Part shown: piece after piece, positions 8,970 through 16,818 of the stretch
Position numbering within the stretch: the stretch's first letter is position 1
Layout of the letters: every line of letters starts with the position of its first letter
Source of the DNA: Sulfurospirillum sp. UBA2217
GTDB taxonomy: Bacteria; Campylobacterota; Campylobacteria; Campylobacterales; Sulfurospirillaceae
Assembly (NCBI GenBank): GCA_002328495.1
Contig: DCUJ01000005.1
Span: 36,750 to 100,749, forward strand
DNA length: 64,000 bases
Direction of reading: 5' to 3'
Program-made: the position numbers and the translations under genes
Notes under the pieces: model-generated
Database searches by the model: none
Seen by the model: only the letters and a program-made list of their open reading frames with translations
What the model was told of the DNA's origin: nothing

Positions 8970-10013
8970 ATGCAAATTGATGACAATAAACGTAAAGCGT
9001 TAGACTTAGCGATTAAGCAGATAGATAAGGCCTTTGGGAAAGGGGCATTAGTACGTTTAGGCGATAAAGTGGTTGAGCCCATTGCTGCGATTAGCACAGG
9101 CTCGATTGGGCTTGATTTGGCTTTGGGAATCGGTGGTATTCCTCAAGGTAGAATTATTGAAATTTATGGACCTGAGAGTTCAGGAAAAACGACACTCTCC
9201 TTGCAAATCATTGCAGAAGCACAAGCGAAGGGAAGTATTTGCGCCTTTGTGGATGCCGAACATGCTTTGGATGTGAAGTATGCTGGAAATTTGGGCGTTG
9301 ATATCGAAAACCTTTTGGTTTCACAACCCGATTTTGGTGAACAAGCCCTCGATATTGTTGAAACTTTAGCACGCAGTGGAGCAGTCGATGTCATCGTTAT
9401 TGACTCAGTAGCTGCTTTGACACCTAAGAGTGAAATTGAAGGGGATATGGGCGATACCCATGTGGGACTTCAAGCCCGTCTGATGAGTCAAGCGCTTCGT
9501 AAATTGACAGCTGTTGTACATAAGATGAACACAACAGTGATTTTTATCAACCAAATTCGTATGAAAATTGGAACGATGGGATATGGCAGTCCAGAAACAA
9601 CTACGGGTGGAAATGCGTTGAAATTTTATGCCTCTGTGCGTATCGATGTGCGAAAAATTGCCACACTCAAACAAGGTGAAGAGCAAATTGGTAACAGAGT
9701 GAAGGCTAAAGTGATTAAAAATAAAGTAGCCCCACCGTTTCGTCAAGCAGAGTTTGATATTATGTTTGGTGAAGGAATTTCAAAAGAGGGTGAAATGGTG
9801 GACTATGGCGTGAAACTAGACATCATTGATAAAAGTGGTGCATGGTTTAGCTACAACGAAACCAAACTCGGACAAGGTAGAGAAAACGTCAAAGCCTTTT
9901 TGAAAGAGAATAAAGAGTTAGCGCGTGAAATTGAAGAAAAAATCAAACACGAAATTAGCGGCAATACTATAGCTATAGCATGTGGCGCTGATGAGATAAA
10001 GGAAGATGAATGA
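8970..10013 (+). CDS. recA: Recombinase RecA
   Basis: A 347-residue DNA strand-exchange ATPase for homologous recombination and repair. Walker A is GPESSGKTT, Walker B is DVIVIDSVAAL, and L2-region residues are in GGNALKFYASVR. Length and sequence are typical. The start ATG at 8970 follows an AAGGG site. The stop overlaps the eno start (ATGA), so recA and eno are translationally coupled, an arrangement also seen in Campylobacter. Confidence 0.98.
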   Translation: MQIDDNKRKALDLAIKQIDKAFGKGALVRLGDKVVEPIAAISTGSIGLDLALGIGGIPQGRIIEIYGPESSGKTTLSLQIIAEAQAKGSICAFVDAEHALDVKYAGNLGVDIENLLVSQPDFGEQALDIVETLARSGAVDVIVIDSVAALTPKSEIEGDMGDTHVGLQARLMSQALRKLTAVVHKMNTTVIFINQIRMKIGTMGYGSPETTTGGNALKFYASVRIDVRKIATLKQGEEQIGNRVKAKVIKNKVAPPFRQAEFDIMFGEGISKEGEMVDYGVKLDIIDKSGAWFSYNETKLGQGRENVKAFLKENKELAREIEEKIKHEISGNTIAIACGADEIKEDE

Positions 10014-11281
10014 TCTATATCGAAGATATTGCAGCAGACGAAGTACTGGACAGTAGGGGAAACCCAACCGTTCGAGCCAAAGTAACCCTAAGCGATGGAA
10101 CCGTTGCCAGTGCTATAGTTCCTAGCGGTGCGAGTACGGGCAAGCGCGAAGCATTAGAGCTTAGAGATGCGGATGGGCGTTACATGGGTAAAGGTGTTTT
10201 AAAAGCATGTGAAAATGTGAACACGGAAATCTCTGATGAGCTGATTGGATTAAACCCTTTCAACCAAGCCGCTATTGATGATGCGATGAAAGCCTTAGAT
10301 GGGACAGACAACTATGGGCGTCTTGGTGCCAATGCTGTTTTGGGTGTTTCCATGGCTATTGCCCGTGCTGCTGCTACGAGCTTAAACATTCCTTTGTACC
10401 GTTACTTGGGAGGTGCCAATGCGATGACACTTCCTACGCCAATGTTTAACATCATTAATGGTGGAAGTCATGCCAACAATAGTGTTGATTTCCAAGAATA
10501 CATGATTATGCCTTTAAATTTTGATAGTTTTGCAGAAGCCCTTCGAGCATGTACGGAAGTATACCATCAGTTGAAAAAAATCATTGGTGACATGGGAGAG
10601 AGTACGGCTTTAGGAGATGAAGGTGGTTTTGCACCCAATCTTAAAGATAATGAAGAGCCGATTATCGTTATTATGGATGCTATTGCAAAAGCGGGTTATA
10701 AGCCAGGGATTGATATTGCTATCGCTCTTGATGTGGCAAGCAGCGAGCTTGTATGCGAGGGTGGCTATAAATTAGAGTCTGAAAACAGAATTTTGAGCAG
10801 TGCAGAGTTAGTGGCCTATTATGAAAACTTGTGTGCAAAGTATCCTATTGTCTCCATTGAAGATGGTTTAAGTGAAGATGATTGGGAGGGTTGGAAATTG
10901 CTTACGGAGACATTGGGAAGCAGGATTCAACTCGTTGGGGATGATTTGTTTGTCACGAATGAGAAAATTTTGAGTGAGGGCATTTCAAAAGGCATTGGAA
11001 ATTCTATATTAATAAAACCTAATCAAATAGGCTCTATCACAGAGACCATGCGCACCGTCCGCCTTGCCCAACGCAACAACTACAAATGCGTTATGAGTCA
11101 CCGTAGCGGAGAGAGTGAAGATGCGTTCATCGCTGATTTTGCGGTTGCCCTTAACACGGGTGAAATTAAAACAGGAGCCACCGCGCGAGGTGAACGAACG
11201 GCTAAATACAATCGCTTGCTTGAGATTGAGCGAGAATTAGGATATGGCGAATACATAGGAAACACACTTTTTAGTCAATGA
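10010..11281 (+). CDS. eno: Enolase
   Basis: A 423-residue cytoplasmic enzyme interconverting 2-phosphoglycerate and phosphoenolpyruvate. Recognisable motifs: DSRGNPTV near the N-terminus, SGASTGKREALELRD, the catalytic Glu in GDEGGF, SIEDGL, the Lys in ILIKPNQIGS and the signature SHRSGESED. Full family length. Its start overlaps the recA stop, and its own stop overlaps the next start codon by the ATGA pattern. Confidence 0.98.
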   Translation: MIYIEDIAADEVLDSRGNPTVRAKVTLSDGTVASAIVPSGASTGKREALELRDADGRYMGKGVLKACENVNTEISDELIGLNPFNQAAIDDAMKALDGTDNYGRLGANAVLGVSMAIARAAATSLNIPLYRYLGGANAMTLPTPMFNIINGGSHANNSVDFQEYMIMPLNFDSFAEALRACTEVYHQLKKIIGDMGESTALGDEGGFAPNLKDNEEPIIVIMDAIAKAGYKPGIDIAIALDVASSELVCEGGYKLESENRILSSAELVAYYENLCAKYPIVSIEDGLSEDDWEGWKLLTETLGSRIQLVGDDLFVTNEKILSEGISKGIGNSILIKPNQIGSITETMRTVRLAQRNNYKCVMSHRSGESEDAFIADFAVALNTGEIKTGATARGERTAKYNRLLEIERELGYGEYIGNTLFSQ

Positions 11282-11544
11282 GTGATGTTTTAGACGAGTT
11301 TGACGATGAAGGAGGAGGGGCTAGCCTCTCCTTTTATCTTAAAATTGTAGCTCTTTTTTTTGTGGTTCTCCTTTTTGGTCTTTATATTGGAGATGTTCTT
11401 TTTGGTAAGAGTTCTTTGGATGTCCTGCTGAATTTACAACAAGACAAGGACACACTCACGATTAAGATCAAAAATCTCAAAGATGAAAATGCCGTTTTGC
11501 AAAAAGAGTATTTTGAATTGCGTCAGTTAGACCCCGATCGTTAA
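11278..11544 (+). CDS. FtsB/DivIC-like septum formation initiator
   Basis: An 88-residue bitopic membrane protein: an acidic cytoplasmic N-terminus (DEFDDEGG), one TM helix at about 20-42, then a coiled coil (about 50-85) with regular Leu/Ile spacing. This is the architecture of FtsB/DivIC, which bridges divisome proteins with FtsL and FtsQ. Sequence identity to FtsB cannot be claimed by eye; the call rests on architecture and on the conserved recA-eno-small coiled-coil-AMIN gene order of Campylobacterota. The start overlaps the eno stop. Confidence 0.65.
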   Translation: MSDVLDEFDDEGGGASLSFYLKIVALFFVVLLFGLYIGDVLFGKSSLDVLLNLQQDKDTLTIKIKNLKDENAVLQKEYFELRQLDPDR

Positions 11545-11553
11545 GGAGAGAAA

Positions 11554-12267
11554 ATGCGCGTTTATCTTTTTTGTCTACTGTGTTGTTTTACAAGCCTTGT
11601 GCTTGCTCGTGAAAATCCTTTTTCCATAGCATTAGACCCCATGGACACAGGGAGAACCACACATGTGAAAGATACACGTGTTGATTTTAATGGAACACAG
11701 TTTACCTTCCCTAGCAGCGCACGCATCTTAAAAAGTGTTTCCATTGTGTTTCAAAATCTTGATGGCTCCATTAGTGAAGAGATTTTGGCCGTCGACCAAA
11801 CTATTGATTGGCACAATCCTTTGCTGATTTATGCAAAAAAGCCAGAGATACCGACAAAATCTGAAACCTTGCCTGAGTCTTTAGCCAAAGAACCTGAAGC
11901 GAAAAAGAGTGAAACAATACCAACGATTAGCATGCCTAAAGTGATCGCGCAAGTCGAAGAAAAGCCTGAGAGCAAGATGTTAGGTGAGGGTGTTGGGGTG
12001 GAAGTGGTTGATAACCGCATTATGATTTATACCAAAGATGTCAAAGTGCGTGATTTCTTGATCAATAAACCCTTTAAAGTTGTTGTGGATTTTCAAAGTT
12101 CCAAAGAGGCGTTCTCGACCAAGAGTGTTGATTTTTCAAAACCTCCCTTTGTCTCAGCAACGCTTGGAAATCATGAAGGCTTCTACCGTATGGCGATTGT
12201 CTTAGATGGACACTATCGTTATGATATTGCCCGTGTGGATGGTGGATATAGCATTACATTAAAGTAA
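11554..12267 (+). CDS. AMIN-domain periplasmic protein
   Basis: A 237-residue exported protein. It has a Sec signal (RVYLFCLLCCFTSLVLA), a first beta-rich region at about 20-90, a Glu/Lys/Pro-rich linker at about 95-145 and a C-terminal AMIN-like domain (about 150-237, VEVVDNRIMIYTKD... VVDFQSS... RMAIVLDGH). AMIN domains bind peptidoglycan or localise cell wall amidases and secretins; no enzymatic domain is present here. It is the last gene of the recA-eno operon, nine bases after the preceding stop, and is followed by two strong hairpins. Confidence 0.75.
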   Translation: MRVYLFCLLCCFTSLVLARENPFSIALDPMDTGRTTHVKDTRVDFNGTQFTFPSSARILKSVSIVFQNLDGSISEEILAVDQTIDWHNPLLIYAKKPEIPTKSETLPESLAKEPEAKKSETIPTISMPKVIAQVEEKPESKMLGEGVGVEVVDNRIMIYTKDVKVRDFLINKPFKVVVDFQSSKEAFSTKSVDFSKPPFVSATLGNHEGFYRMAIVLDGHYRYDIARVDGGYSITLK

Positions 12268-12272
12268 GATGT

Positions 12273-12304
12273 GAGTTCTTGCAAAATGCATTTTGCAAGA
12301 ACTC
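12273..12304. terminator. Perfect 32-bp palindrome, probable bidirectional terminator
   Basis: Two 16-base arms (12273-12288 and 12289-12304, beginning GAGTTCTTGC) pair perfectly with no spacer. It lies six bases after the stop of the AMIN gene and upstream of the convergent gltA end. There is no long T-run on the plus side, though CTTTT follows. Both strands read identically, so it can act for both convergent genes or be extruded as a cruciform. Confidence 0.7.
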
Positions 12305-12307
12305 TTT

Positions 12308-12336
12308 TACATGTAAGGAAAAAATCCTTACATGTA
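12308..12336. terminator. Second hairpin built from an inverted pair of TTACATGTAA-type motifs
   Basis: Arms of 12 bases (12308-12319 and 12325-12336, TACATGTAAGGA and its complement) flank a five-A loop. The left arm carries an exact TTACATGTAA (12307-12316), the right arm the variant TTACATGTAC (12328-12337). It sits ten bases before the gltA stop. The motif pair as a terminator recalls how uptake sequences are arranged in Neisseria and Haemophilus; function here is unproven. Confidence 0.6.
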
Positions 12337-12345
12337 CCGTCTCAA

Positions 12346-13629
12346 TTATTTAGGTGTTCGCTCAAGGGGTCCTAAGTAGTGCTGTCGTGGGCGAGCTATC
12401 TTCATATCGGGCTGTTCTTTAAGTTCTATCCACTGCGCAATCCATCCAGGGGTGCGACCAATGACGAAAATAACCGCAAACATCTCTTTTGGAATCTTCA
12501 AAGCTTGTAAAATAAGACCCGAATAGAAGTCAATATTTGGATAGAGTTTACGTTTAATAAAGTACTCATCATTAAGTGCAATCTCCTCAATACGGGTAGC
12601 AACCGCCATTAAGTCACTGTCAATCGCTAATTCACTTACAAGTTGTTTTTGAAGGTTTTTTAAAATTGTGGCACGTGGGTCAAAGTTTTTATACACGCGA
12701 TGACCAAAGCCCATAAGCCTAAACGGATCATTAGGATCTTTAGCTTTTGCGATGTATTTATCCACATTTTCGACACTTCCGATTAATTCAAGTTGACGAA
12801 TTACTGATTCATTCGCCCCGCCATGCGCTCGTCCCCACAGTGCACCAATTCCCGCAGAAATCGCAGCATAAGGATGTGCATGGGTAGAAGCGACCACACG
12901 AACAGCCGTGGTAGAAGCATTTTGCTCGTGGTCAGCATGAAGGGTAAAAATGGTGTCGAGTGCTTTAGTCTCGATGGGTTTGAGGTCAATGTGATGGTGT
13001 GGGTAGCCTCGTAACATGTACAAAAAGTTTTCGGTAAAACCCTTGTCTAAGTCAGGATAGATAATAGGCAAGCCCTGAGAATAACGGTATGAAAACGCTG
13101 CAATGGTTGGAATCTTAGCGATAATTCGATGTGCCATCTCTTTAACTTCTTCAGGAGAATCCATATCTAAATGGTCAAAATAAAACGCAGAAAGTGCTGA
13201 AACGGAAGAGGATAAAATCGCCATTGGATGCGCATTGTCGGGAAAGGCATCAAAGAGCTTGCGCATACTTTCATGGATAAATGAACGTTTTTTAAGTTCC
13301 AATAAAAAGTTTTTGTATTCATCTTTAGAGGGAAGTTCTTTGTGTAATAGCAAAAAAGCGGTGTCTAAAAATGATTTTTTGGTCGCAAGATACTCAATGT
13401 CGTATCCACGGTACATGAGCTTGCCAATGTCACCATCGATGTAAGTGATGCGTGAACGGCAACTTGCCGTTGAGGTAAATCCACGGTCCAATGTAAATAG
13501 ACCCATGTTTCCATAAAGTGCCGAGATATCAATAACGTCGGGACCTATAGTTGATTTTAAAATGGGAAACTCATACTCTTTGCCAGTGCGGTTGTCAGTA
13601 ACGGTAATACTCTCTTGACTCATAGACAT
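12346..13629 (-). CDS. gltA: Citrate synthase
   Basis: A 427-residue type II (hexameric, Gram-negative-type) citrate synthase that condenses acetyl-CoA and oxaloacetate at the entry of the citric acid cycle. The catalytic residues are visible: His in WGRAHGGANE, His in GFGHRVYKNFDPRA and Asp in NIDFYSG. The N-terminal small beta domain typical of the type II enzyme is present. A second ATG two codons downstream is equally possible as start. It is a single transcription unit with a good promoter upstream and convergent hairpins downstream. Confidence 0.97.
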   Translation of the reverse strand: MSMSQESITVTDNRTGKEYEFPILKSTIGPDVIDISALYGNMGLFTLDRGFTSTASCRSRITYIDGDIGKLMYRGYDIEYLATKKSFLDTAFLLLHKELPSKDEYKNFLLELKKRSFIHESMRKLFDAFPDNAHPMAILSSSVSALSAFYFDHLDMDSPEEVKEMAHRIIAKIPTIAAFSYRYSQGLPIIYPDLDKGFTENFLYMLRGYPHHHIDLKPIETKALDTIFTLHADHEQNASTTAVRVVASTHAHPYAAISAGIGALWGRAHGGANESVIRQLELIGSVENVDKYIAKAKDPNDPFRLMGFGHRVYKNFDPRATILKNLQKQLVSELAIDSDLMAVATRIEEIALNDEYFIKRKLYPNIDFYSGLILQALKIPKEMFAVIFVIGRTPGWIAQWIELKEQPDMKIARPRQHYLGPLERTPK

Positions 13630-13649
13630 CCTTTATAAAATAATGGAAG

Positions 13650-13660
13650 ATTATAACAAA
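13650..13660 (-). promoter_or_regulatory. Predicted sigma-70 promoter of gltA
   Basis: On the minus strand this reads TTTGTTATAAT: a perfect TATAAT -10 preceded by the TTTGn extension typical of Campylobacterota sigma-70 promoters. It lies about 20 bases before the gltA start, leaving a short leader. Confidence 0.65.
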
Positions 13661-13737
13661 TTTTCATACATCGCGTGTGATAAATTGTAAGCATATTTGT
13701 ATTAGGAAGATGTCTATGAAAAAAATTAATCAAAAAA

Positions 13738-14580
13738 TTAATGACAGTTTTTAGCTATCTTGTAGCCTAAAGAGCGAATCATCTCCAAATCTTCTGTAGG
13801 AGCTTGTCCTTTGGTTGTGAGATAATCACCTATTACAATGGCATCCGCTCCTGCTTCAAAAATATCACTTTGTCTGCTTTTAAAAGTGATTTCACGTCCA
13901 CCTGCTACCATAAGCATGGTTTGAGGCAGAGTTTTACGAACATGAGCGATAATTTCTAAAGCCTCTTCTTCGCTGAGAGGGTTGGCATGTAAAGGCAGGG
14001 CAGGGTTAGGATGGTAAAAATTTAAAGGCATGGTTGAAGGCGAAAGTTCTTTAATGCTTTCTATAAAGCTCTGCCTATCTTCTTTACTCTCCCCAAGTCC
14101 AAAGATGCCACCACTGCATAGATGTAGCCCTGATTCTTTTACGGCTAAACAGGTTTGGAAGCGCTCTTCCCACGAATGGGTCGAACAGATTGTTGCATAA
14201 TAACGCTTCGATGTTTCAAGGTTGTGATTATACGAATTAACCCCCGCCTCTTTTAAGGTTTTGAGTTGCTCAACGTTAGCAATGCCATTGCACGCAATAA
14301 GGTGGATATTAGGAAGTTCAGCCCTTACAGCACGGGCTGCATCACAGACAAAGGCGAGTTTTTTATCATCCAACCCAAGGCCAGATGTGACCAAACAAAA
14401 GCCTAAAGCTCCATAGTTTGTTGCATTTTTGGCTTCTAAAACGATTTGCTCAATCGCTTTGTACTTGTAGCGGACGATATCGGCATGGTGTTTCGCACTT
14501 TGGGTACAAAATCCGCAATCCTCAGCGCAACTTCCACTGGAAACATTACAAATAGAACATAGAAAAATCTCTTTTTTCAT
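13738..14580 (-). CDS. bioB: Biotin synthase BioB (short epsilonproteobacterial form)
   Basis: A 280-residue radical SAM enzyme that inserts sulfur into dethiobiotin, the last step of biotin synthesis. The radical SAM cluster ligands are in CAEDCGFCTQS. Further BioB features are HHADIVRYKYK, the HNLETS segment and AGGREI near the C-terminus. It is shorter than the E. coli protein at both ends, as usual in this phylum. The start overlaps the topA stop (ATGA), so it is the second gene of a topA-bioB transcript. Confidence 0.93.
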   Translation of the reverse strand: MKKEIFLCSICNVSSGSCAEDCGFCTQSAKHHADIVRYKYKAIEQIVLEAKNATNYGALGFCLVTSGLGLDDKKLAFVCDAARAVRAELPNIHLIACNGIANVEQLKTLKEAGVNSYNHNLETSKRYYATICSTHSWEERFQTCLAVKESGLHLCSGGIFGLGESKEDRQSFIESIKELSPSTMPLNFYHPNPALPLHANPLSEEEALEIIAHVRKTLPQTMLMVAGGREITFKSRQSDIFEAGADAIVIGDYLTTKGQAPTEDLEMIRSLGYKIAKNCH

Positions 14581-16649
14581 TGGACTTCTTCTTTAAATTT
14601 GCATTTGATACACTCGTGAACCTCTTTTTTGCGAAGTTCTCGTTTTGACATGATATACCCGCACTCAGGACATTTTTTGGATGTGGGCTGATGGTTTGAG
14701 ACAAAATTGCATTTAGGGTAGTTACCACACCCGTAAAATTTGCCACGCTTAGAGATGCGCTCTAGTATATCGCCACCGCATTCTGGGCAGGGGATATCAA
14801 GTTTGACCTTTTCTTTGGGGGCTACAGCGGTGCGTGAGAGGTTTTGGGTGTACTTACATGTAGGGTAAGTACTGCACGCGATAAACTCTCCAAAACGCCC
14901 TTTGCGTTTGACGAGTTCCTTGCCACAGTCTGGGCACATTTCGCCCGTGAAAACCACCACTTTTTGGCTCTCTATGCCAGTTTTTCCTTGGGCAACTTGT
15001 GCGTTGAAGGGCTCATAAAATTCCCACAAAATCGCTTGCCAGTTCTCTTTATCTTCGGCGATTAAATCGAGGCGCTCTTCCATGCTAGAGGTAAATGAGG
15101 AGTCCACGATTTGGGGAAAATGCTGTTCAAGTAATTCGGTGACTTTAAAGGCAATTTCTGAAGGCACAATTTGTTTTTTTTCAATGGCAATGTATTCTCT
15201 AGCACTTAACACAGAAATGGTGGGCGCATAGGTAGAGGGACGACCAATGCCAAGGCTTTCAAGCTTTTTAATCAAACTGGCTTCTGAGTAACGTGATGGA
15301 GGCTCGGTAAAGTGCTGATTGGCGTCTAACTTTGAGAGAGTTACGGGTGCATTCAGGCTTAAATCAGGGAGTAATTTATCTTTGTCATTATCACCATAGG
15401 CTTTGTAAAAACCATCAAAAAGGAGCTTTCTACCACTGGCTTTAAATGTACCACTTTCGCTTTTAAAGAGCAAGGTTTGTGACTCAAAACGCGCGTTATT
15501 CATTTGTGATGCTAAAAAGCGGTTGTAAATCAGTGCATACAGTTTAAGTTCATCGGGCTTGAGGTAGCTACTAGCAATGGCGGGGGTAAATTCTAAAATG
15601 GTCGGGCGAATCGCTTCATGTGCTTCTTGAGCACCTTTGTTTTTGTTGGTATAAAAACGGGGGTTTTCAGGCAGATACGCTTTGCCATAGTCTTTGAGAA
15701 TCTGAGAACGTGCCGATTCTATCGCTTCTTTGGCGATGTTGAGTGAGTCGGTTCGCATATAAGTGATAACACCCATGGCACCTTGATGGGTTTTAACCCC
15801 TTCGTAAAGTGTTTGTGCTAGCATCATTGTCTTTTTCGGTGAATAACCTAAGGCACTTGATGCACTTTGTTGTAATGTCGATGTCATAAATGCTGGACTT
15901 GGCGCACTTTCACGCTCTTTTTTCTCAAGAGCATGGACAAGGTAGCTCTCTTTTGAAAGTTGCGCGGTCATTGCATGAGCACGATCGCCTGTATGGATCG
16001 TCATTTTGTCGATTTTGTCGCCGTGAAATTCTACCAATGAAGCCTCAATGGTTGTGTTAAACAAAGCATCAATGCTCCAAAACTCTTCAGCTTGAAAAGC
16101 CTGTATCTCTTTTTCTCTATCGACCACAATTTTAAGCGTAGAAGATTGAACTCGCCCAGCACTAAGCCCTTTTTGAATTTTAGACGACAGCAGTGGAGAG
16201 AGTTTGTAGCCTACGATTCTATCTAGCAAACGACGCGCTTGTTGTGCGTCCACACTGCTCATGTCGATTTTGCGAGGATTTTCCAGTGCATGCATGATGG
16301 CATTTTTAGTGATTTCATGAAAGACAATGCGTGGCAAAATTAAAGGGTCTTTTCCAATGGCGGTTGCAATATGAAAACCAATGGCTTCTCCCTCTCGATC
16401 CTCATCCGTTGCGATAAAAACCTGTGTGGCATCTTTAGCCAAATCTTTAATCTCTTTGACGACGGCGGTATGGTCTTTTGCCACACGGTACTCAGGGGTA
16501 AAGGTTTGCCCCTCGATTTTGATACCAAAACTGCTTTGTGGTAAATCGCGAATGTGCCCTTTTGAGGCGATGACGGTGTAGCTTTTGTCTAAAAAGCTTT
16601 TAATCGTTTTTGCTTTTGTGGGTGATTCCACAATGATGAGGTTTTTCAA
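14577..16649 (-). CDS. topA: DNA topoisomerase I
   Basis: A 690-residue type IA topoisomerase that relaxes negative supercoils. An N-terminal Toprim domain (IVESPTKAKTI, then DEDREGEAIG) is followed by the core with the active-site Tyr in GVITYMRTDS. At the C-terminus are three four-Cys zinc ribbons starting CPDCGKEL, CPECGGDI and CPECGYIM. Start is TTG at 16649 with GGA seven bases upstream. One-mismatch TTACATGTAG is at 14854-14863. Confidence 0.97.
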   Translation of the reverse strand: MKNLIIVESPTKAKTIKSFLDKSYTVIASKGHIRDLPQSSFGIKIEGQTFTPEYRVAKDHTAVVKEIKDLAKDATQVFIATDEDREGEAIGFHIATAIGKDPLILPRIVFHEITKNAIMHALENPRKIDMSSVDAQQARRLLDRIVGYKLSPLLSSKIQKGLSAGRVQSSTLKIVVDREKEIQAFQAEEFWSIDALFNTTIEASLVEFHGDKIDKMTIHTGDRAHAMTAQLSKESYLVHALEKKERESAPSPAFMTSTLQQSASSALGYSPKKTMMLAQTLYEGVKTHQGAMGVITYMRTDSLNIAKEAIESARSQILKDYGKAYLPENPRFYTNKNKGAQEAHEAIRPTILEFTPAIASSYLKPDELKLYALIYNRFLASQMNNARFESQTLLFKSESGTFKASGRKLLFDGFYKAYGDNDKDKLLPDLSLNAPVTLSKLDANQHFTEPPSRYSEASLIKKLESLGIGRPSTYAPTISVLSAREYIAIEKKQIVPSEIAFKVTELLEQHFPQIVDSSFTSSMEERLDLIAEDKENWQAILWEFYEPFNAQVAQGKTGIESQKVVVFTGEMCPDCGKELVKRKGRFGEFIACSTYPTCKYTQNLSRTAVAPKEKVKLDIPCPECGGDILERISKRGKFYGCGNYPKCNFVSNHQPTSKKCPECGYIMSKRELRKKEVHECIKCKFKEEVQ

Positions 16650-16669
16650 TTTTTTTCCATTAATATAGG

Positions 16670-16679
16670 TTACATGTAA
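16670..16679. repeat. Intergenic copy of the TTACATGTAA palindrome
   Basis: Exact ten-base palindrome in the topA leader region, about 21 bases upstream of the topA start and 60 bases upstream of the flagellin sigma-28 promoter. It is one of 17 exact copies in the window and one of only two outside coding sequence. Confidence 0.8.
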
Positions 16680-16691
16680 ACATTTTGGCGT

Positions 16692-16697
16692 ATTCTA
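16692..16697 (-). promoter_or_regulatory. Possible topA -10 box
   Basis: Minus-strand TAGAAT preceded by a T-run (TTTTTTCGC), about 43 bases upstream of the topA start. The match to the Campylobacterota pattern (T-rich, G, TAnAAT) is moderate. Confidence 0.35.
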
Positions 16698-16736
16698 GCG
16701 AAAAAAGAATCTTTTTAAAAATAGATAGCCATTTGC

Positions 16737-16763
16737 TAAAGTTTTTTTACCCTATCCCGATAT
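16737..16763 (+). promoter_or_regulatory. Sigma-28 (FliA) promoter of the flagellin gene
   Basis: TAAAGTTT at 16737-16744, an 11-base spacer, then CCCGATAT at 16756-16763. This matches the FliA consensus TAAAGTTT-N11-GCCGATAA in both boxes and spacing. It lies 55 bases before the flagellin ATG, which has AAAGGA at 16807-16812. It implies late-class flagellar expression, after hook completion and FlgM export. Confidence 0.88.
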
Positions 16764-16818
16764 TGTTTCTATCAAAGGCAAGGATGCCTGCGAAATACAA
16801 AAGATAAAAGGATTTATC

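Noticed and set aside
13710..13754. Tiny frame of 14 codons (MSMKKINQKINDSF) with an AGGAAG site between gltA and the bioB end.
   Set aside because: Overlaps the bioB 3' end, is very short and low-complexity; an A/T-rich intergenic stretch easily gives this by chance.
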